From contig NZ_CALJAH010000022.1 of NCBI RefSeq assembly GCF_938028185.1, positions 1 to 16,479 on the forward strand: a stretch of 16,479 bases of DNA, written 5' to 3'. The translations under genes were made by a program, and so were the position numbers. The notes below the pieces were generated by a model. The model saw only the letters and a program-made list of their open reading frames with translations. It ran no database searches and was not told the DNA's origin. The DNA is from an uncultured Cardiobacterium sp. GTDB lineage: Bacteria > Pseudomonadota > Gammaproteobacteria > Cardiobacteriales > Cardiobacteriaceae. Shown here piece after piece: positions 1-7,473 of the stretch (position 1 is the stretch's first letter; each line of letters begins with the position of its first letter).

Positions 1-227
1 TTCAGCGGCGCGCCTTGTACAGAACTTTGTGAGTATCGCTATAAAAAGAAAGAATCCCCTCCCCCTGTGGGGAGTCCGGGAGTGGGGTTAAGCATTGCTG
101 CCGCTGATGTTTTTGGCGGTGGGACAAGCCCCACCCTACGACGCTGCCAAAACGTCAATCGCCGCCCAAATACCCGCCGTTCTACCTCCCTCTATGGGGA
201 GGGCTGGAGGGGGATTTGAACAGGTTC
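1..227. repeat. Non-coding stretch with three G+C-rich hairpin repeats
   Basis: No plausible gene is seen here. Three short perfect inverted repeats stand out: CTCCCC/GGGGAG at 59-74, GGTGGG/CCCACC at 118-135 (loop ACAAGC) and CCTCCC/GGGAGG at 185-202. The last is followed by GGAGGGGGATTTGAA, and the first is preceded by GAAAGAATCCCC, both of which resemble the CCCTCCCC...GGGGAGGG cores of the repeats inside comEC and at 15.8-16.1 kb. None has a clear T-tract, so a terminator role for the radical SAM gene ending at 228 is possible but unproven. I read this as remnants of dispersed repeats. Confidence 0.55.
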
Positions 228-1229
228 TCAGTAGATACCGCTGGCGCGCAGTTCTGCTTCCTGGGCGGCGGTGAGTTCGCCCACCGGAATTTTGCCGTCG
301 CCACCGGGGATTTCGACGATGTAGGTTGGCATGGCGATGCCGGAGAGGCGGCGGCGCAAGGCGCTGACGATGGCGCGGCCTTCGTCAAGGGAGACGCGGT
401 AGTGGCCGGTGCCGCGTGCGAGGTCGAGGTGGTGCAGGTAGTAGGGTTTAACACCGCAGTCGAGCAGGTCGTTCATAAGATTGGCGAGGGTTGCCGCGTC
501 GGCGTTTACGCCTTTGAGCAGCACGGTTTGCGCGTAGAGCATCACGCCGCGTTCGCGCAGCAGCCGCAGCGCCGTGCGGGCGTTGGCGGTGAGTTCGGCG
601 CTGTGGTTGCTGTGGACGACGAGGTGCAGGCTTTGCGGCAGGGCAGTCAGGGTATCGAGCAGCGCGATGGTGATGCGCGCGGGCTGGACGACGGGGATGC
701 GGCTGTGGATGCGCAGGCGGCGGATGTGCGGCAGGTCATGCAGCGCGGCGAGGCATTGGCGCAGTTTTTTGTCGGAGAGGGTCAGCGGGTCGCCGCCGCT
801 CAGGATGATTTCTTCGATTTCGTGGTGCGCGGCGAGGTAGGCGGCGACAGCGGCGGTTTCGCGTTGGCGCAGCGCCTGGCCACGGCGGCCAATGTGTTCT
901 TTGCGGAAGCAGAAGCGGCAGTAAACGGCGCAGACGGGCGAGATTTTCCAGAGGACGCGGTTCGGGTAGCGGTGGACGAGTGAGGGCAGCGGCGAGTGTG
1001 GCGCGTCGCCAATGGGGTCGGTCAGTTCGCTCGCGGCAATGGTGAGTTCGCGCGCATCGGGGATGAACTGGGCGGCGATGGGGTCGCCGGGGCTGTCACT
1101 CATCGCGTCTGCCATTTCGCCGGTCATGGCGTACTGGTATTCGGCGAGCAGGCGGTACAGGGTGGCGGGGGTGAGGTTGGCGCGGCGGGCGAGTTCTTCG
1201 GGGGTCATGGGGTCTGTTTGCTGCAACAC
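228..1229 (-). CDS. Lysine-2,3-aminomutase-like radical SAM protein (possible EpmB role)
   Basis: The 333-residue protein has the radical SAM cluster motif C100-x3-C104-x2-C107 (CAVYCRFCF), the SGGDP motif at 144-148 and a C-terminal GGDGKIP segment whose Lys313 matches the PLP-binding lysine of lysine 2,3-aminomutases. The family uses S-adenosylmethionine, a 4Fe-4S cluster and PLP to move an amino group from C2 to C3 of lysine. The bacterial relative EpmB makes (R)-beta-lysine for elongation factor P. The IPGGDGKIPVG ending resembles the 'KamA-like' subgroup more than E. coli EpmB, so the EF-P role is inference. The likely start is GTG at 1229; an ATG at 1208 is an alternative and neither has a strong Shine-Dalgarno. 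It follows the Sel1 gene by 19 nt and is probably the last gene of its unit. Confidence 0.9.
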   Translation of the reverse strand: MLQQTDPMTPEELARRANLTPATLYRLLAEYQYAMTGEMADAMSDSPGDPIAAQFIPDARELTIAASELTDPIGDAPHSPLPSLVHRYPNRVLWKISPVCAVYCRFCFRKEHIGRRGQALRQRETAAVAAYLAAHHEIEEIILSGGDPLTLSDKKLRQCLAALHDLPHIRRLRIHSRIPVVQPARITIALLDTLTALPQSLHLVVHSNHSAELTANARTALRLLRERGVMLYAQTVLLKGVNADAATLANLMNDLLDCGVKPYYLHHLDLARGTGHYRVSLDEGRAIVSALRRRLSGIAMPTYIVEIPGGDGKIPVGELTAAQEAELRASGIY

Positions 1230-1248
1230 GCCCGTTCAGGCCGGTTTT

Positions 1249-1749
1249 TCACCATGTCTGCAGGGCTTTTTTCGCGTCGGCGTTGTCTTGTGCCGCAGCT
1301 TTTTCGTACCATTGTCGCGCCTGCTGGTAGTCCTGGACGACGCCCAGCCCGTAGCGGTAGTGGTTGCCGAGGTTGTAGGCGGCGCTGCGGTTTTCTTTTG
1401 CCGCCGCTTTTTGGTACCACGCCCGTGCCTGGGCGTAGTCTTTGCTCACGCCTTCGCCTTTTTCGTACAGAACGCCGAGGCTGCATTGTACGCTGGCGTA
1501 GCCTTGTGCGGCGGCTTTGTGATACCACGCGGCGGCTGTCGCGGCATCGGCGGGTACGCCTTCGCCTTTTTCGTACAGGACACCGAGGCTGTGTTGTGCG
1601 GCGGCATCGCCTGCGTCGGCAAGTGTCTGCATCGGCGCAAGGTTGCCCGCGTCAATGGCGGCGACGGCTTCTTTCCAGGCGGGCTTTTCGGCGGCGTGTA
1701 GCGGCAGCGTGGTCAGGATGAGCAGCAGGGTCAGGATTGGTTTTTTCAT
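1249..1749 (-). CDS. Small secreted Sel1-repeat protein
   Basis: This 166-residue protein starts with a signal peptide (MKKPILTLLLILTTLPLHA, likely cut near residues 19-20) and then has three Sel1-like repeats at about 47-83, 84-119 and 120-155, each ending in WYxKAA. Sel1 repeats are TPR-like helix pairs that form a solenoid for protein binding, so it is probably a periplasmic scaffold; the partner is unknown. The first two repeats are still nearly identical in DNA, which points to recent duplication. The start at 1749 is chosen because the signal peptide begins there; the same frame stays open upstream only because it overlaps the preceding gene. The upstream gene ends 31 nt away and the aminomutase-like gene follows 19 nt downstream. 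Confidence 0.88.
   Translation of the reverse strand: MKKPILTLLLILTTLPLHAAEKPAWKEAVAAIDAGNLAPMQTLADAGDAAAQHSLGVLYEKGEGVPADAATAAAWYHKAAAQGYASVQCSLGVLYEKGEGVSKDYAQARAWYQKAAAKENRSAAYNLGNHYRYGLGVVQDYQQARQWYEKAAAQDNADAKKALQTW
1448..1599 (-). repeat. Tandem DNA repeat (108-bp unit) inside the small Sel1 gene
   Basis: The 44 bases at 1448-1491 recur at 1556-1599 with 39 of 44 identical by my count, including 23 identical bases in a row at the start. The offset of 108 bp equals 36 codons, exactly one Sel1 repeat, so gain or loss of a unit would keep the frame. Confidence 0.8.
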
Positions 1750-1780
1750 GGGTTGTCCGGGTTGGCGGTTTGGCGCGGGT

Positions 1781-3334
1781 TTATTCGTCAGGTTTGAGGC
1801 GGAGGATGTAGGCTTTGTCGCCGCGCTCGTTTTGGTATTCGGCGAGGATGTCGAACAGTTCGAGGTCTTGTGGTTCGTTCTGTTTGCGCCCTTTGATGTG
1901 GACGAGCAGGTCGTCCGGGGTGAGGTCGTAGTAGGCTTGTAGCGGGTGTTCCATGTCGATGTAGGCCGGGCCGTCAATGAAGGGCGGGCGGCCGCTGTAG
2001 GCAAGCACGGTGAGGTTGTTGCTGTAGATGGCGCCCATCGGCGGGTGATGCCGCGCCCATTCGCCCGCTTTGCGCAGGTAGCCGGGTTTGGGGCCGAAGG
2101 TGATGATGCTCGCCAGCGCACAGGCGATGAGCAGCCAGATGAGGACAAGGCGGCGTTCGGGCGGGATGCGTGTGCTTTTGCCGCGTTGCAGGGCGTCATA
2201 GACGATGCCGGAAACGAGCCAGAGGGTGAGCATGGTGAACGGGGTGTAGAAGAGGTCGCTCGACAGGGTGCCGTAGTAGAGGTAGGCAAAGGCGGCCATG
2301 CCCCAGAGCCAGGCAAGGGCGCAGGCGAAGAAGCCGCGCACGCGCCGTTCAAGGACGCTGCCCGTGGCGCGGTTGGGCAGGAGTGCGCTGAAGGCGAGGA
2401 TGGCGATAAGCGGCCCCATGATTTTGAGCGCGTTCAGGGCGACGAGGACGAGCGAGACGAGGTAGCCTTCGCCGATGCCGAGTTCGACCGGGTTGTTGGC
2501 GTTGATGAGGAAGGCGAGTTCGTTTCGCTTGAGGTCGATTTGGTGCAGGATTTCCGGCAGCCAGCCGCTGGCGGCGTTATGCCATTGGGGAACGCAGGCG
2601 ATAACGAGGGCGATGAGGGAGTAGTAGGCGAGGAGGAAGCGGCCGCGTTCGCACAGGCGGCGGCGCCAGTTGCCGCTGCCCGGCCAGAAGAGGAACAGCA
2701 GCGGGAAGCCGCTTGCCCAGAAGGCGGCGATGGGGACGAAGAGTGCCGCGGTCCAGGCGGTCGCCGCCCAGGCGGTGAAGGCGAGGTGGATGTGGTTTTT
2801 GTAGTGGGCAAGGAAGAGGTAAAGGCCGGCGAGCCAGAGGATAAGCACCGGCTGGAAGCGACTGATTTGCAGGCGGACGTCGTTGTATTCGGGGTTGAAG
2901 TTGAGCAGGAGGAAGAGGAGAAAGGCGGTTTGCGGGCCGATGCCGATGAGGCGCGACAGGCGGCAGTAGAGCCAAAGCGAGAGGGTTGACAGGATGGCCA
3001 TGATGGCGACGGCCAGGTTGGGGCTGTCGGCAAACGGGGCGAGCAGGCGCGCAAACAGGGTGGGCGCCAGCGCGGTGGTGATTTCGTGGTGGATGGTGGT
3101 GGCGAGGCGCGCCAGTTCGGGGGCTTCAGTGAGCGGGACGAGGATGCGGGTGATGCGGGCTTGCGGGGGATGGCCGCTGCGCCAGAGGGTTTGCAGGGAT
3201 TCGACGTCCAGTACGCGCCCGCCTTCGAGCCAGATCCAGAGGCAGGTGATGAGGGAGAGGGTGATGATGAGCAGGCTTTGTTGGCGGCGGTCGAGCCAGA
3301 TGCCGTGCCAGCAGGCGGCGAGGGTGCGGCGCAT
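1781..3334 (-). CDS. Polytopic membrane protein, possibly GT-C-like
   Basis: I do not recognise a named family. The 517-residue protein has about ten hydrophobic segments (roughly 20-36, 108-128, 135-147, 162-176, 184-217, 234-249, 289-317, 335-355, 362-380, 397-413), a loop of about 70 residues after the first segment and a soluble C-terminal tail of about 100 residues. That plan recalls GT-C glycosyltransferases and O-antigen-type assembly proteins, but no clear acidic catalytic motif is visible in the first loop, so this is only a suggestion. The start at 3334 lies 2 nt after the stop of the glycosyltransferase gene (TGA-CC-ATG), implying coupled translation and a shared task. The frame stays open further upstream only as an overlap with that gene. 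Confidence 0.8.
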   Translation of the reverse strand: MRRTLAACWHGIWLDRRQQSLLIITLSLITCLWIWLEGGRVLDVESLQTLWRSGHPPQARITRILVPLTEAPELARLATTIHHEITTALAPTLFARLLAPFADSPNLAVAIMAILSTLSLWLYCRLSRLIGIGPQTAFLLFLLLNFNPEYNDVRLQISRFQPVLILWLAGLYLFLAHYKNHIHLAFTAWAATAWTAALFVPIAAFWASGFPLLFLFWPGSGNWRRRLCERGRFLLAYYSLIALVIACVPQWHNAASGWLPEILHQIDLKRNELAFLINANNPVELGIGEGYLVSLVLVALNALKIMGPLIAILAFSALLPNRATGSVLERRVRGFFACALAWLWGMAAFAYLYYGTLSSDLFYTPFTMLTLWLVSGIVYDALQRGKSTRIPPERRLVLIWLLIACALASIITFGPKPGYLRKAGEWARHHPPMGAIYSNNLTVLAYSGRPPFIDGPAYIDMEHPLQAYYDLTPDDLLVHIKGRKQNEPQDLELFDILAEYQNERGDKAYILRLKPDE

Positions 3335-3336
3335 GG

Positions 3337-4290
3337 TCAGTTTTTGAAGCGGAATTCCCAGCCGAAGATGCGCTCGCTTTTCGGGTAGTTGGCCGGGTCG
3401 CGGATTGGGGTTTCGAGGTATTCGCCGATGCGTTTGCCCACGACTTGCGGCTGGAAGGTTTTGGCGCGCGAGATGGCGTGCTGCGAGAGGCTGGTGTGGC
3501 GGTGCGGCTGGGCGAGGATGTTTTCGACGAGCGGCGCGAGTTCCTCGGTTTTGTTGAAGAAGACGACGTCGTGCATATCGCGCCAGCGGTAGCGCAGGCG
3601 GATGTCGTTGCCCGGATCGGGGGTGAGGACGACGGCGCCGCAGGCCATCGCCTGAATCATCGGCGTCGGGTCGTAGTGGTCGTGTTCGGGGATGTAGAGG
3701 AAGAAGTCTTCGCGTGCGACGAGACCGCGGCTCATGTCCTGCCACAGGGTGGTTTTGTCGAGCGGGTTGAGGCTGAGCGGTTGTGCGGCAAGCGCCGCGC
3801 GCAGGGTTTCTAGGGTGTCGCCGGGGCCGTCGTAGATGTGGCAGGTGGGGACAGGGCTGGTTTCGGGGCGGGCGAAGAAGTGTTCGGGGTCGTAGATTTG
3901 CGGTACCCAGAAGATGTCGTGTCCCTGGCCGCTGTATTCGGTGGCAACGGCAAGGTCGTTGCCAATCCAGCGCAGCCACGGCATGACGAAGAAGTTTTCT
4001 TTCATTTTGCGCCGGGCTTCGGGCGGGTCGTATTCGAGGCGCAGCATCGTCAGTGATGGCAGGGTGCGGAGGAAGCGGGTGTGGCTGCTGATGTAGTCGC
4101 CGTTGTACGCCAGCACGATGCGGTCGTAATGCTGGAGTTTGACGAAGTGGCTGAAGAATTCCGGCAGGGCGGCGCTTTGTTTGTCGTTAAGCGCGTAGAG
4201 GTCGCAGGTGCCCACTTGTACGCGCAGGGCAACGTACAGACTTTGGAGGTAGGTGGGTGAGTCTTTGGGGGCAATCAGCAGGACTTTCAT
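3337..4290 (-). CDS. CgeB-like glycosyltransferase (GT1/GT4 fold)
   Basis: The 317-residue protein begins MKVLLIAPKD, as Rossmann-type GT-B enzymes do. Its C-terminal half has DHYDPTPMIQAMACGAVVLT at about 204-223, the sugar-nucleotide-binding segment of the Glyco_trans_1/CgeB group (P, QAMACG, VVLT), followed by a D-hydrophobic-x-F-F region and a helical end. It probably transfers a sugar from a nucleotide donor in the cytoplasm; donor and acceptor cannot be read from the sequence. No signal peptide is seen. The ATG lies 4 nt after the stop of the DUF3108 gene without a Shine-Dalgarno, and the membrane protein gene starts 2 nt after its end, so the three are probably co-translated. The grouping suggests glycosylation of an envelope component. 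Confidence 0.8.
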   Translation of the reverse strand: MKVLLIAPKDSPTYLQSLYVALRVQVGTCDLYALNDKQSAALPEFFSHFVKLQHYDRIVLAYNGDYISSHTRFLRTLPSLTMLRLEYDPPEARRKMKENFFVMPWLRWIGNDLAVATEYSGQGHDIFWVPQIYDPEHFFARPETSPVPTCHIYDGPGDTLETLRAALAAQPLSLNPLDKTTLWQDMSRGLVAREDFFLYIPEHDHYDPTPMIQAMACGAVVLTPDPGNDIRLRYRWRDMHDVVFFNKTEELAPLVENILAQPHRHTSLSQHAISRAKTFQPQVVGKRIGEYLETPIRDPANYPKSERIFGWEFRFKN

Positions 4291-4294
4291 TATG

Positions 4295-5005
4295 TTATAG
4301 CGGCTTGTAATTCAACAGTTTCAGGCTGAAGCGGCTTTCGCCATCCTTGAGTTGTTGTAATTTTACCAAACGGAGCGGTTCTTCGGCGAAGTATATTTTG
4401 GTCTGGCGGTTGCCACTGGTTTGCAGGAAGACTTTGATTTTGAGGGTTCTGCCGTTTTTGTTGTCCTGCCAGGTTTCGTCCGGCAACTGGCTCACCTGGT
4501 AGCTGCGCACGCGGTCTTCGTTAATGAGGGTGTAGTTGTGCTCGCCGATGTGGCCGCGTTCGACGTCGAGCAGGCTTTGTACGACGAGGGCGAGGATGTC
4601 CAGCGCCGGGTCGTTCGGGTTGACGCGCAGGGTTTTGTTTTGCGCGCCGACGATGGCCTGGATTTCGCCATTGACAGCGTTGGCGTAGTCGTAGGAGATG
4701 TGCTGGTTGTCGTTGCCCTGCATATCGCGGCGGTAGTAGGTGGGGATGACGCGGTCGCCGGCGATTTTGCCTTCGGCTTTTTCGCGGATTTGGCCGAAGC
4801 CGAGCATTTTTGCGGCGAGCGATGGAGTGCCGTCGGCGGTGACGCGGTAGCTGCGTTCGGTGAAGACGGCTTCGTGCCGCACCCGTCCGGCACCGACGCC
4901 ACGCACGCTGAGGTCGTATTCGGCGATGTAGCTTTGCAGCGCCTGCGCGCCAAGGCTGGCGGCGAGGGCGAGGAGGGCGAGGAAAGGGCGGAGGGTGTTG
5001 GTCAT
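4295..5005 (-). CDS. Secreted DUF3108-domain protein
   Basis: The 236-residue protein has a signal peptide (MTNTLRPFLALLALAASLGAQA, likely cut after residue 22). The rest reads like the DUF3108 family: an early YIAEYDLSVRG strand, then GxIxxDRVIPTYYRRD, a central LDILALVVQSLLD helix and a late strand pair ending RFSLKLLNYKPL. Members are exported beta-rich proteins of Gram-negative bacteria with no settled function; some resemble lipoprotein-carrier folds. It is 74 nt downstream of trpC, with an inverted repeat between, and so probably opens a new transcription unit or is a read-through gene. The start is ATG at 5005 with GGAAAA about 4-9 nt upstream. Next come the glycosyltransferase and membrane protein genes, spaced 4 and 2 nt. 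Confidence 0.85.
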   Translation of the reverse strand: MTNTLRPFLALLALAASLGAQALQSYIAEYDLSVRGVGAGRVRHEAVFTERSYRVTADGTPSLAAKMLGFGQIREKAEGKIAGDRVIPTYYRRDMQGNDNQHISYDYANAVNGEIQAIVGAQNKTLRVNPNDPALDILALVVQSLLDVERGHIGEHNYTLINEDRVRSYQVSQLPDETWQDNKNGRTLKIKVFLQTSGNRQTKIYFAEEPLRLVKLQQLKDGESRFSLKLLNYKPL

Positions 5006-5031
5006 GGCGGTTTTCCGGTGGACAAGTTAAA

Positions 5032-5063
5032 GGCGGCGGATTGTGCCATAGCGCTCCGCCGCC
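5032..5063 (-). terminator. Possible terminator of the trp unit
   Basis: A perfect 9-bp inverted repeat, GGCGGCGGA at 5032-5040 and TCCGCCGCC at 5055-5063, with a 14-nt loop, lies just after the trpC stop. Read on the minus strand it is followed by TTTAACTTGT, a poor T-tract, so it may be a leaky terminator or only a transcript-stabilising hairpin. Confidence 0.5.
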
Positions 5064-5079
5064 ACGCGATTAACGTTCG

Positions 5080-5874
5080 TTATTTGGCGAGCAGCGCCGC
5101 GAGTGCCGCGCCGGGGTCGTCCGCCTGCATCAGCGCGCCGCCGACAAGGAAGGCGCTGACGCCATCGGCTTGCAGCGCGTCAATGTCGGCGCGGGTATGG
5201 ATGCCGCTTTCGCTGACGACGAGGTAATTAGTGGGCACCATCGCCTTGATGCGGCGGGTGGTGTCAAGCGAGACGGAGAAATCGTGCAGGTTGCGGTTAT
5301 TGACGCCAATCACGCGCAACGGCAGCTTGAGCGCGCGTTCGCATTCCGCTTCGTCATGCACCTCGACCAGCACATCCAGCCCCAAATCGTGGGCGAGGCG
5401 GGTGAACGCCGCCAGTTCATCATCGGAAAGCGCGGCGACAATCAGCAGAATCGCATCGGCGCCGAGCGCGCGCGCTTCAACAATCTGGTATTCATCAACA
5501 ATAAAATCCTTGCGCAACAGCGGCAGGCCGACCGCCGCGCGAATCAGGCGCAAATAACGGCCACTGCCCTGAAAATACTTCTCGTCGGTGAGCACGGACA
5601 AGCAGGTCGCGCCCGCCGCCGCATAACTTTCGGCAATCGCCACCGGGTCAAAACTGGCGCGGATGACGCCCATGCTCGGCGACGCCTTCTTCACCTCGGC
5701 AATCACCGCCGTGCCGCCAATGGCAACGCGCGCCTGCAACGCCTTCATAAAACCGCGCGGCACATCATTGCTGGCGCTGATATTGGCGACCAGCGTATCC
5801 ATATCGACCCGCTGCTTCTGCGCCGCGACCTCCTGCCGCTTGTGCGCGAGAATATCATCCAGAATCGTCGCCAT
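5080..5874 (-). CDS. trpC: Indole-3-glycerol-phosphate synthase
   Basis: TrpC closes the ring of the carboxyphenylamino-deoxyribulose phosphate intermediate, with loss of CO2 and water, giving indole-3-glycerol phosphate in cytoplasmic tryptophan synthesis. The 264-residue single-domain (beta/alpha)8 enzyme has IAEVKKASPS with Glu60 and Lys62, LLRKDFI with Lys122, LVEVH with Glu171, IGVNNRNL with Asn192 and VSESGI with Ser223, which are the expected active-site positions. The phosphate-binding loop FLVGGALM is at 243-250. There is no fused TrpF (PRAI) domain, unlike the E. coli TrpCF fusion, and the length fits the monofunctional form. The ATG lies 3 nt after the trpD stop, so the two are one operon. 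A 9-bp inverted repeat follows the stop. Confidence 0.97.
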   Translation of the reverse strand: MATILDDILAHKRQEVAAQKQRVDMDTLVANISASNDVPRGFMKALQARVAIGGTAVIAEVKKASPSMGVIRASFDPVAIAESYAAAGATCLSVLTDEKYFQGSGRYLRLIRAAVGLPLLRKDFIVDEYQIVEARALGADAILLIVAALSDDELAAFTRLAHDLGLDVLVEVHDEAECERALKLPLRVIGVNNRNLHDFSVSLDTTRRIKAMVPTNYLVVSESGIHTRADIDALQADGVSAFLVGGALMQADDPGAALAALLAK

Positions 5875-5877
5875 CGC

Positions 5878-6903
5878 TCACACCCCCTTGAGCCGCTGCG
5901 AGCAGGCGGCAATGCGCTGCAACTGCGCCGTGGCGCGGCCATCGCGCATAATCGCGCGGGCAAGCTCGACACCTTCGGCAAAACCGGCGACCGCCCCGGC
6001 AACATAAAAAATCGCCGCCGCATTGAGCGCGAGCATATCAAAACCGATGCCCGGCTCGCCGCGCGCGAACACCGCCTCAATCAGCGCCAGACTGTCGGCG
6101 GCGCTCTTCACCTGCAACGCGCTGTGGTCGCGGTAATTCATGCCAAAATCGGCAGGATTGACCGTATATTCAACAATCTCGCCATCGGCGCGCAGCTCCG
6201 CCACATCGCTCGGATGCGTGACGCTGAACTCGTCCAGCCCGTTGTGCGAATGCACCGTCAGCACCCGCTCGCCGCCGAGCGCGCGCGCGACCTCGACCAT
6301 CGGCCGCAACCACGCCTTGCTGAACACGCCCAGCATCTGATACTTCACCCCTGCCGGATTCGACAGCGGCCCCAGCACATTGAACACCGTGCGGATACCA
6401 ATCGCGCGCCGCACCGGCACCACATGGCGCATCGCATGGTGATACGCCTGGGCGAACATAAAACCAAAATTCGTTTCCTCAATGCACACCTTGACCTGCG
6501 CCGGTTCCAAATCCACCACCACGCCCGCCTGGCGCAACACATCGGCGCTGCCGGAGGCGCTGCTGGCGGCAACATTGCCGTGCTTGGCGATTTTCACCCC
6601 GCCCGCCGACGCGACAATCGCCGCTGCGGTGGAGACATTAAAAAGACTGGCGCCATCGCCGCCGGTGCCGACCGGATCAACCAGCACGCCGCCGCCCAAA
6701 TCTGCCGGTTTCGCCAGCTCGCGCATCACCTGCGCCGCCGCCGTCACCTCGGCGACCGTCTCGCCCTTGATGGTCAGCGCCGTCAAAAACGCGCCCACCG
6801 CCGCCGGATCGGCCTCGCCCTGCATCAGCGCCAACATCACCTCGCGCATCATCGGCGCAGGCACATCCTGCCCGCGCACCAACAAATCAATCGCAGCCTT
6901 CAT
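5878..6903 (-). CDS. trpD: Anthranilate phosphoribosyltransferase
   Basis: TrpD joins anthranilate to PRPP, giving phosphoribosyl-anthranilate and pyrophosphate, the second committed step of tryptophan synthesis. Motifs are all present (numbered from a TTG codon at 6906): GTGGDG at 80-85, the KHGNVAASSASGSADV loop from 108, VRRAIGIRT at 165-173 and FNVLGPLSNPA at 175-185. The 341-residue length is typical of the stand-alone enzyme. I place the start at the ATG at 6903 because AAGGAG lies 8 nt upstream; the TTG one codon earlier is 5 nt from it and less likely. No glutaminase gene (trpG) precedes it: the neighbour upstream is rluE, whose stop codon overlaps this ribosome-binding site. trpC follows after 3 nt. 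Confidence 0.97.
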   Translation of the reverse strand: MKAAIDLLVRGQDVPAPMMREVMLALMQGEADPAAVGAFLTALTIKGETVAEVTAAAQVMRELAKPADLGGGVLVDPVGTGGDGASLFNVSTAAAIVASAGGVKIAKHGNVAASSASGSADVLRQAGVVVDLEPAQVKVCIEETNFGFMFAQAYHHAMRHVVPVRRAIGIRTVFNVLGPLSNPAGVKYQMLGVFSKAWLRPMVEVARALGGERVLTVHSHNGLDEFSVTHPSDVAELRADGEIVEYTVNPADFGMNYRDHSALQVKSAADSLALIEAVFARGEPGIGFDMLALNAAAIFYVAGAVAGFAEGVELARAIMRDGRATAQLQRIAACSQRLKGV

Positions 6904-6911
6904 CAAAAAAA

Positions 6912-6917
6912 CTCCTT
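6912..6917 (-). promoter_or_regulatory. Ribosome-binding site of trpD overlapping the rluE stop
   Basis: On the minus strand the rluE stop TAA (6918-6916) shares bases with AAGGAG (6917-6912), the strongest Shine-Dalgarno in the window. Seven T and one G then lead to the ATG at 6903. Ribosomes ending rluE would therefore cover the trpD site. Confidence 0.75.
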
Positions 6918-7473
6918 AAATAAAAACCTGTTTCCAGTCGCCGGATTGTAACCCGCGCAGCGACCAATCACCAACCTGCACCCGCACCAGCCGCAGCGTC
7001 GGCAAACCGACCGCCGCCGTCATCCGCCGCACCTGACGGTTGCGCCCCTCGCGGATGGACAACTCCAGCCACGCCGTCGGCACCGACAGGCGGAAACGCA
7101 CCGGCGGCACGCGCGGCCACAGCGGCGGCTCGGCAATGACTTTTACCCCGGCGGGCAACGTCCGCCGCGCCTCGCGCTTGCCCTTGTCCTTGAGCAAAAC
7201 CCCGGCGCGCAACTGCGCCAGCGCCGCATCATCCGGCACCCCTTCCACCTGCACCCAGTACGTCTTCACCCACTTGAAACGCGGATCGGCAATGCGCGCC
7301 TGCAAACGGCCATCATCAGTGAGCAACACCAGTCCCTCGCTGTCATAATCGAGCAAACCTGCGGGATAAACACGCGGCACATCGACAAAATCGGCGAGCG
7401 TCGCCCGCCCGGACTTGTCGGTGAACTGGCAGAGGACGTTGAAGGGTTTGTTGAAGAGAATGAGCCTGCTCAC
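6916..7473 (-). CDS. rluE: RsuA/RluE-family rRNA pseudouridine synthase, probably RluE
   Basis: This 185-residue protein matches RluE, which isomerises one uridine (U2457 in E. coli 23S rRNA) to pseudouridine. Visible are the opening LILFNKPFNVLCQFTDK, the active-site segment AGLLDYDSEGL at 38-48 with catalytic Asp42, and the family signature EGRNRQVRRM followed by VGLPTLRLVR. The length is close to RluE and lacks an S4 RNA-binding domain, unlike RsuA and RluB. The position before Asp42 that is usually Arg (GRLD) is Leu here, which is unusual. The start is GTG at 7473, which overlaps the stop of the Sel1 gene as GTGA, so translation is probably coupled. trpD starts 12 nt after its stop. Confidence 0.9.
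   Translation of the reverse strand: MSRLILFNKPFNVLCQFTDKSGRATLADFVDVPRVYPAGLLDYDSEGLVLLTDDGRLQARIADPRFKWVKTYWVQVEGVPDDAALAQLRAGVLLKDKGKREARRTLPAGVKVIAEPPLWPRVPPVRFRLSVPTAWLELSIREGRNRQVRRMTAAVGLPTLRLVRVQVGDWSLRGLQSGDWKQVFI

Noticed and set aside
1946..2989. 347-codon plus-strand frame opposite the membrane protein
   Set aside because: The product is Glu/Gly/Val-rich without domains; it is a shadow of the 517-residue membrane protein gene.
3335..3979. N-terminal extension of the membrane protein
   Set aside because: The added 215 residues are Arg/Pro-rich and overlap the clear glycosyltransferase gene in another frame; the ATG at 3334 fits.
5170..6951. 593-codon open frame on the plus strand
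   Set aside because: It lies wholly opposite trpC, trpD and the end of rluE, and its Arg/His-rich product fits no family; G+C-rich DNA often leaves the antisense frame open.
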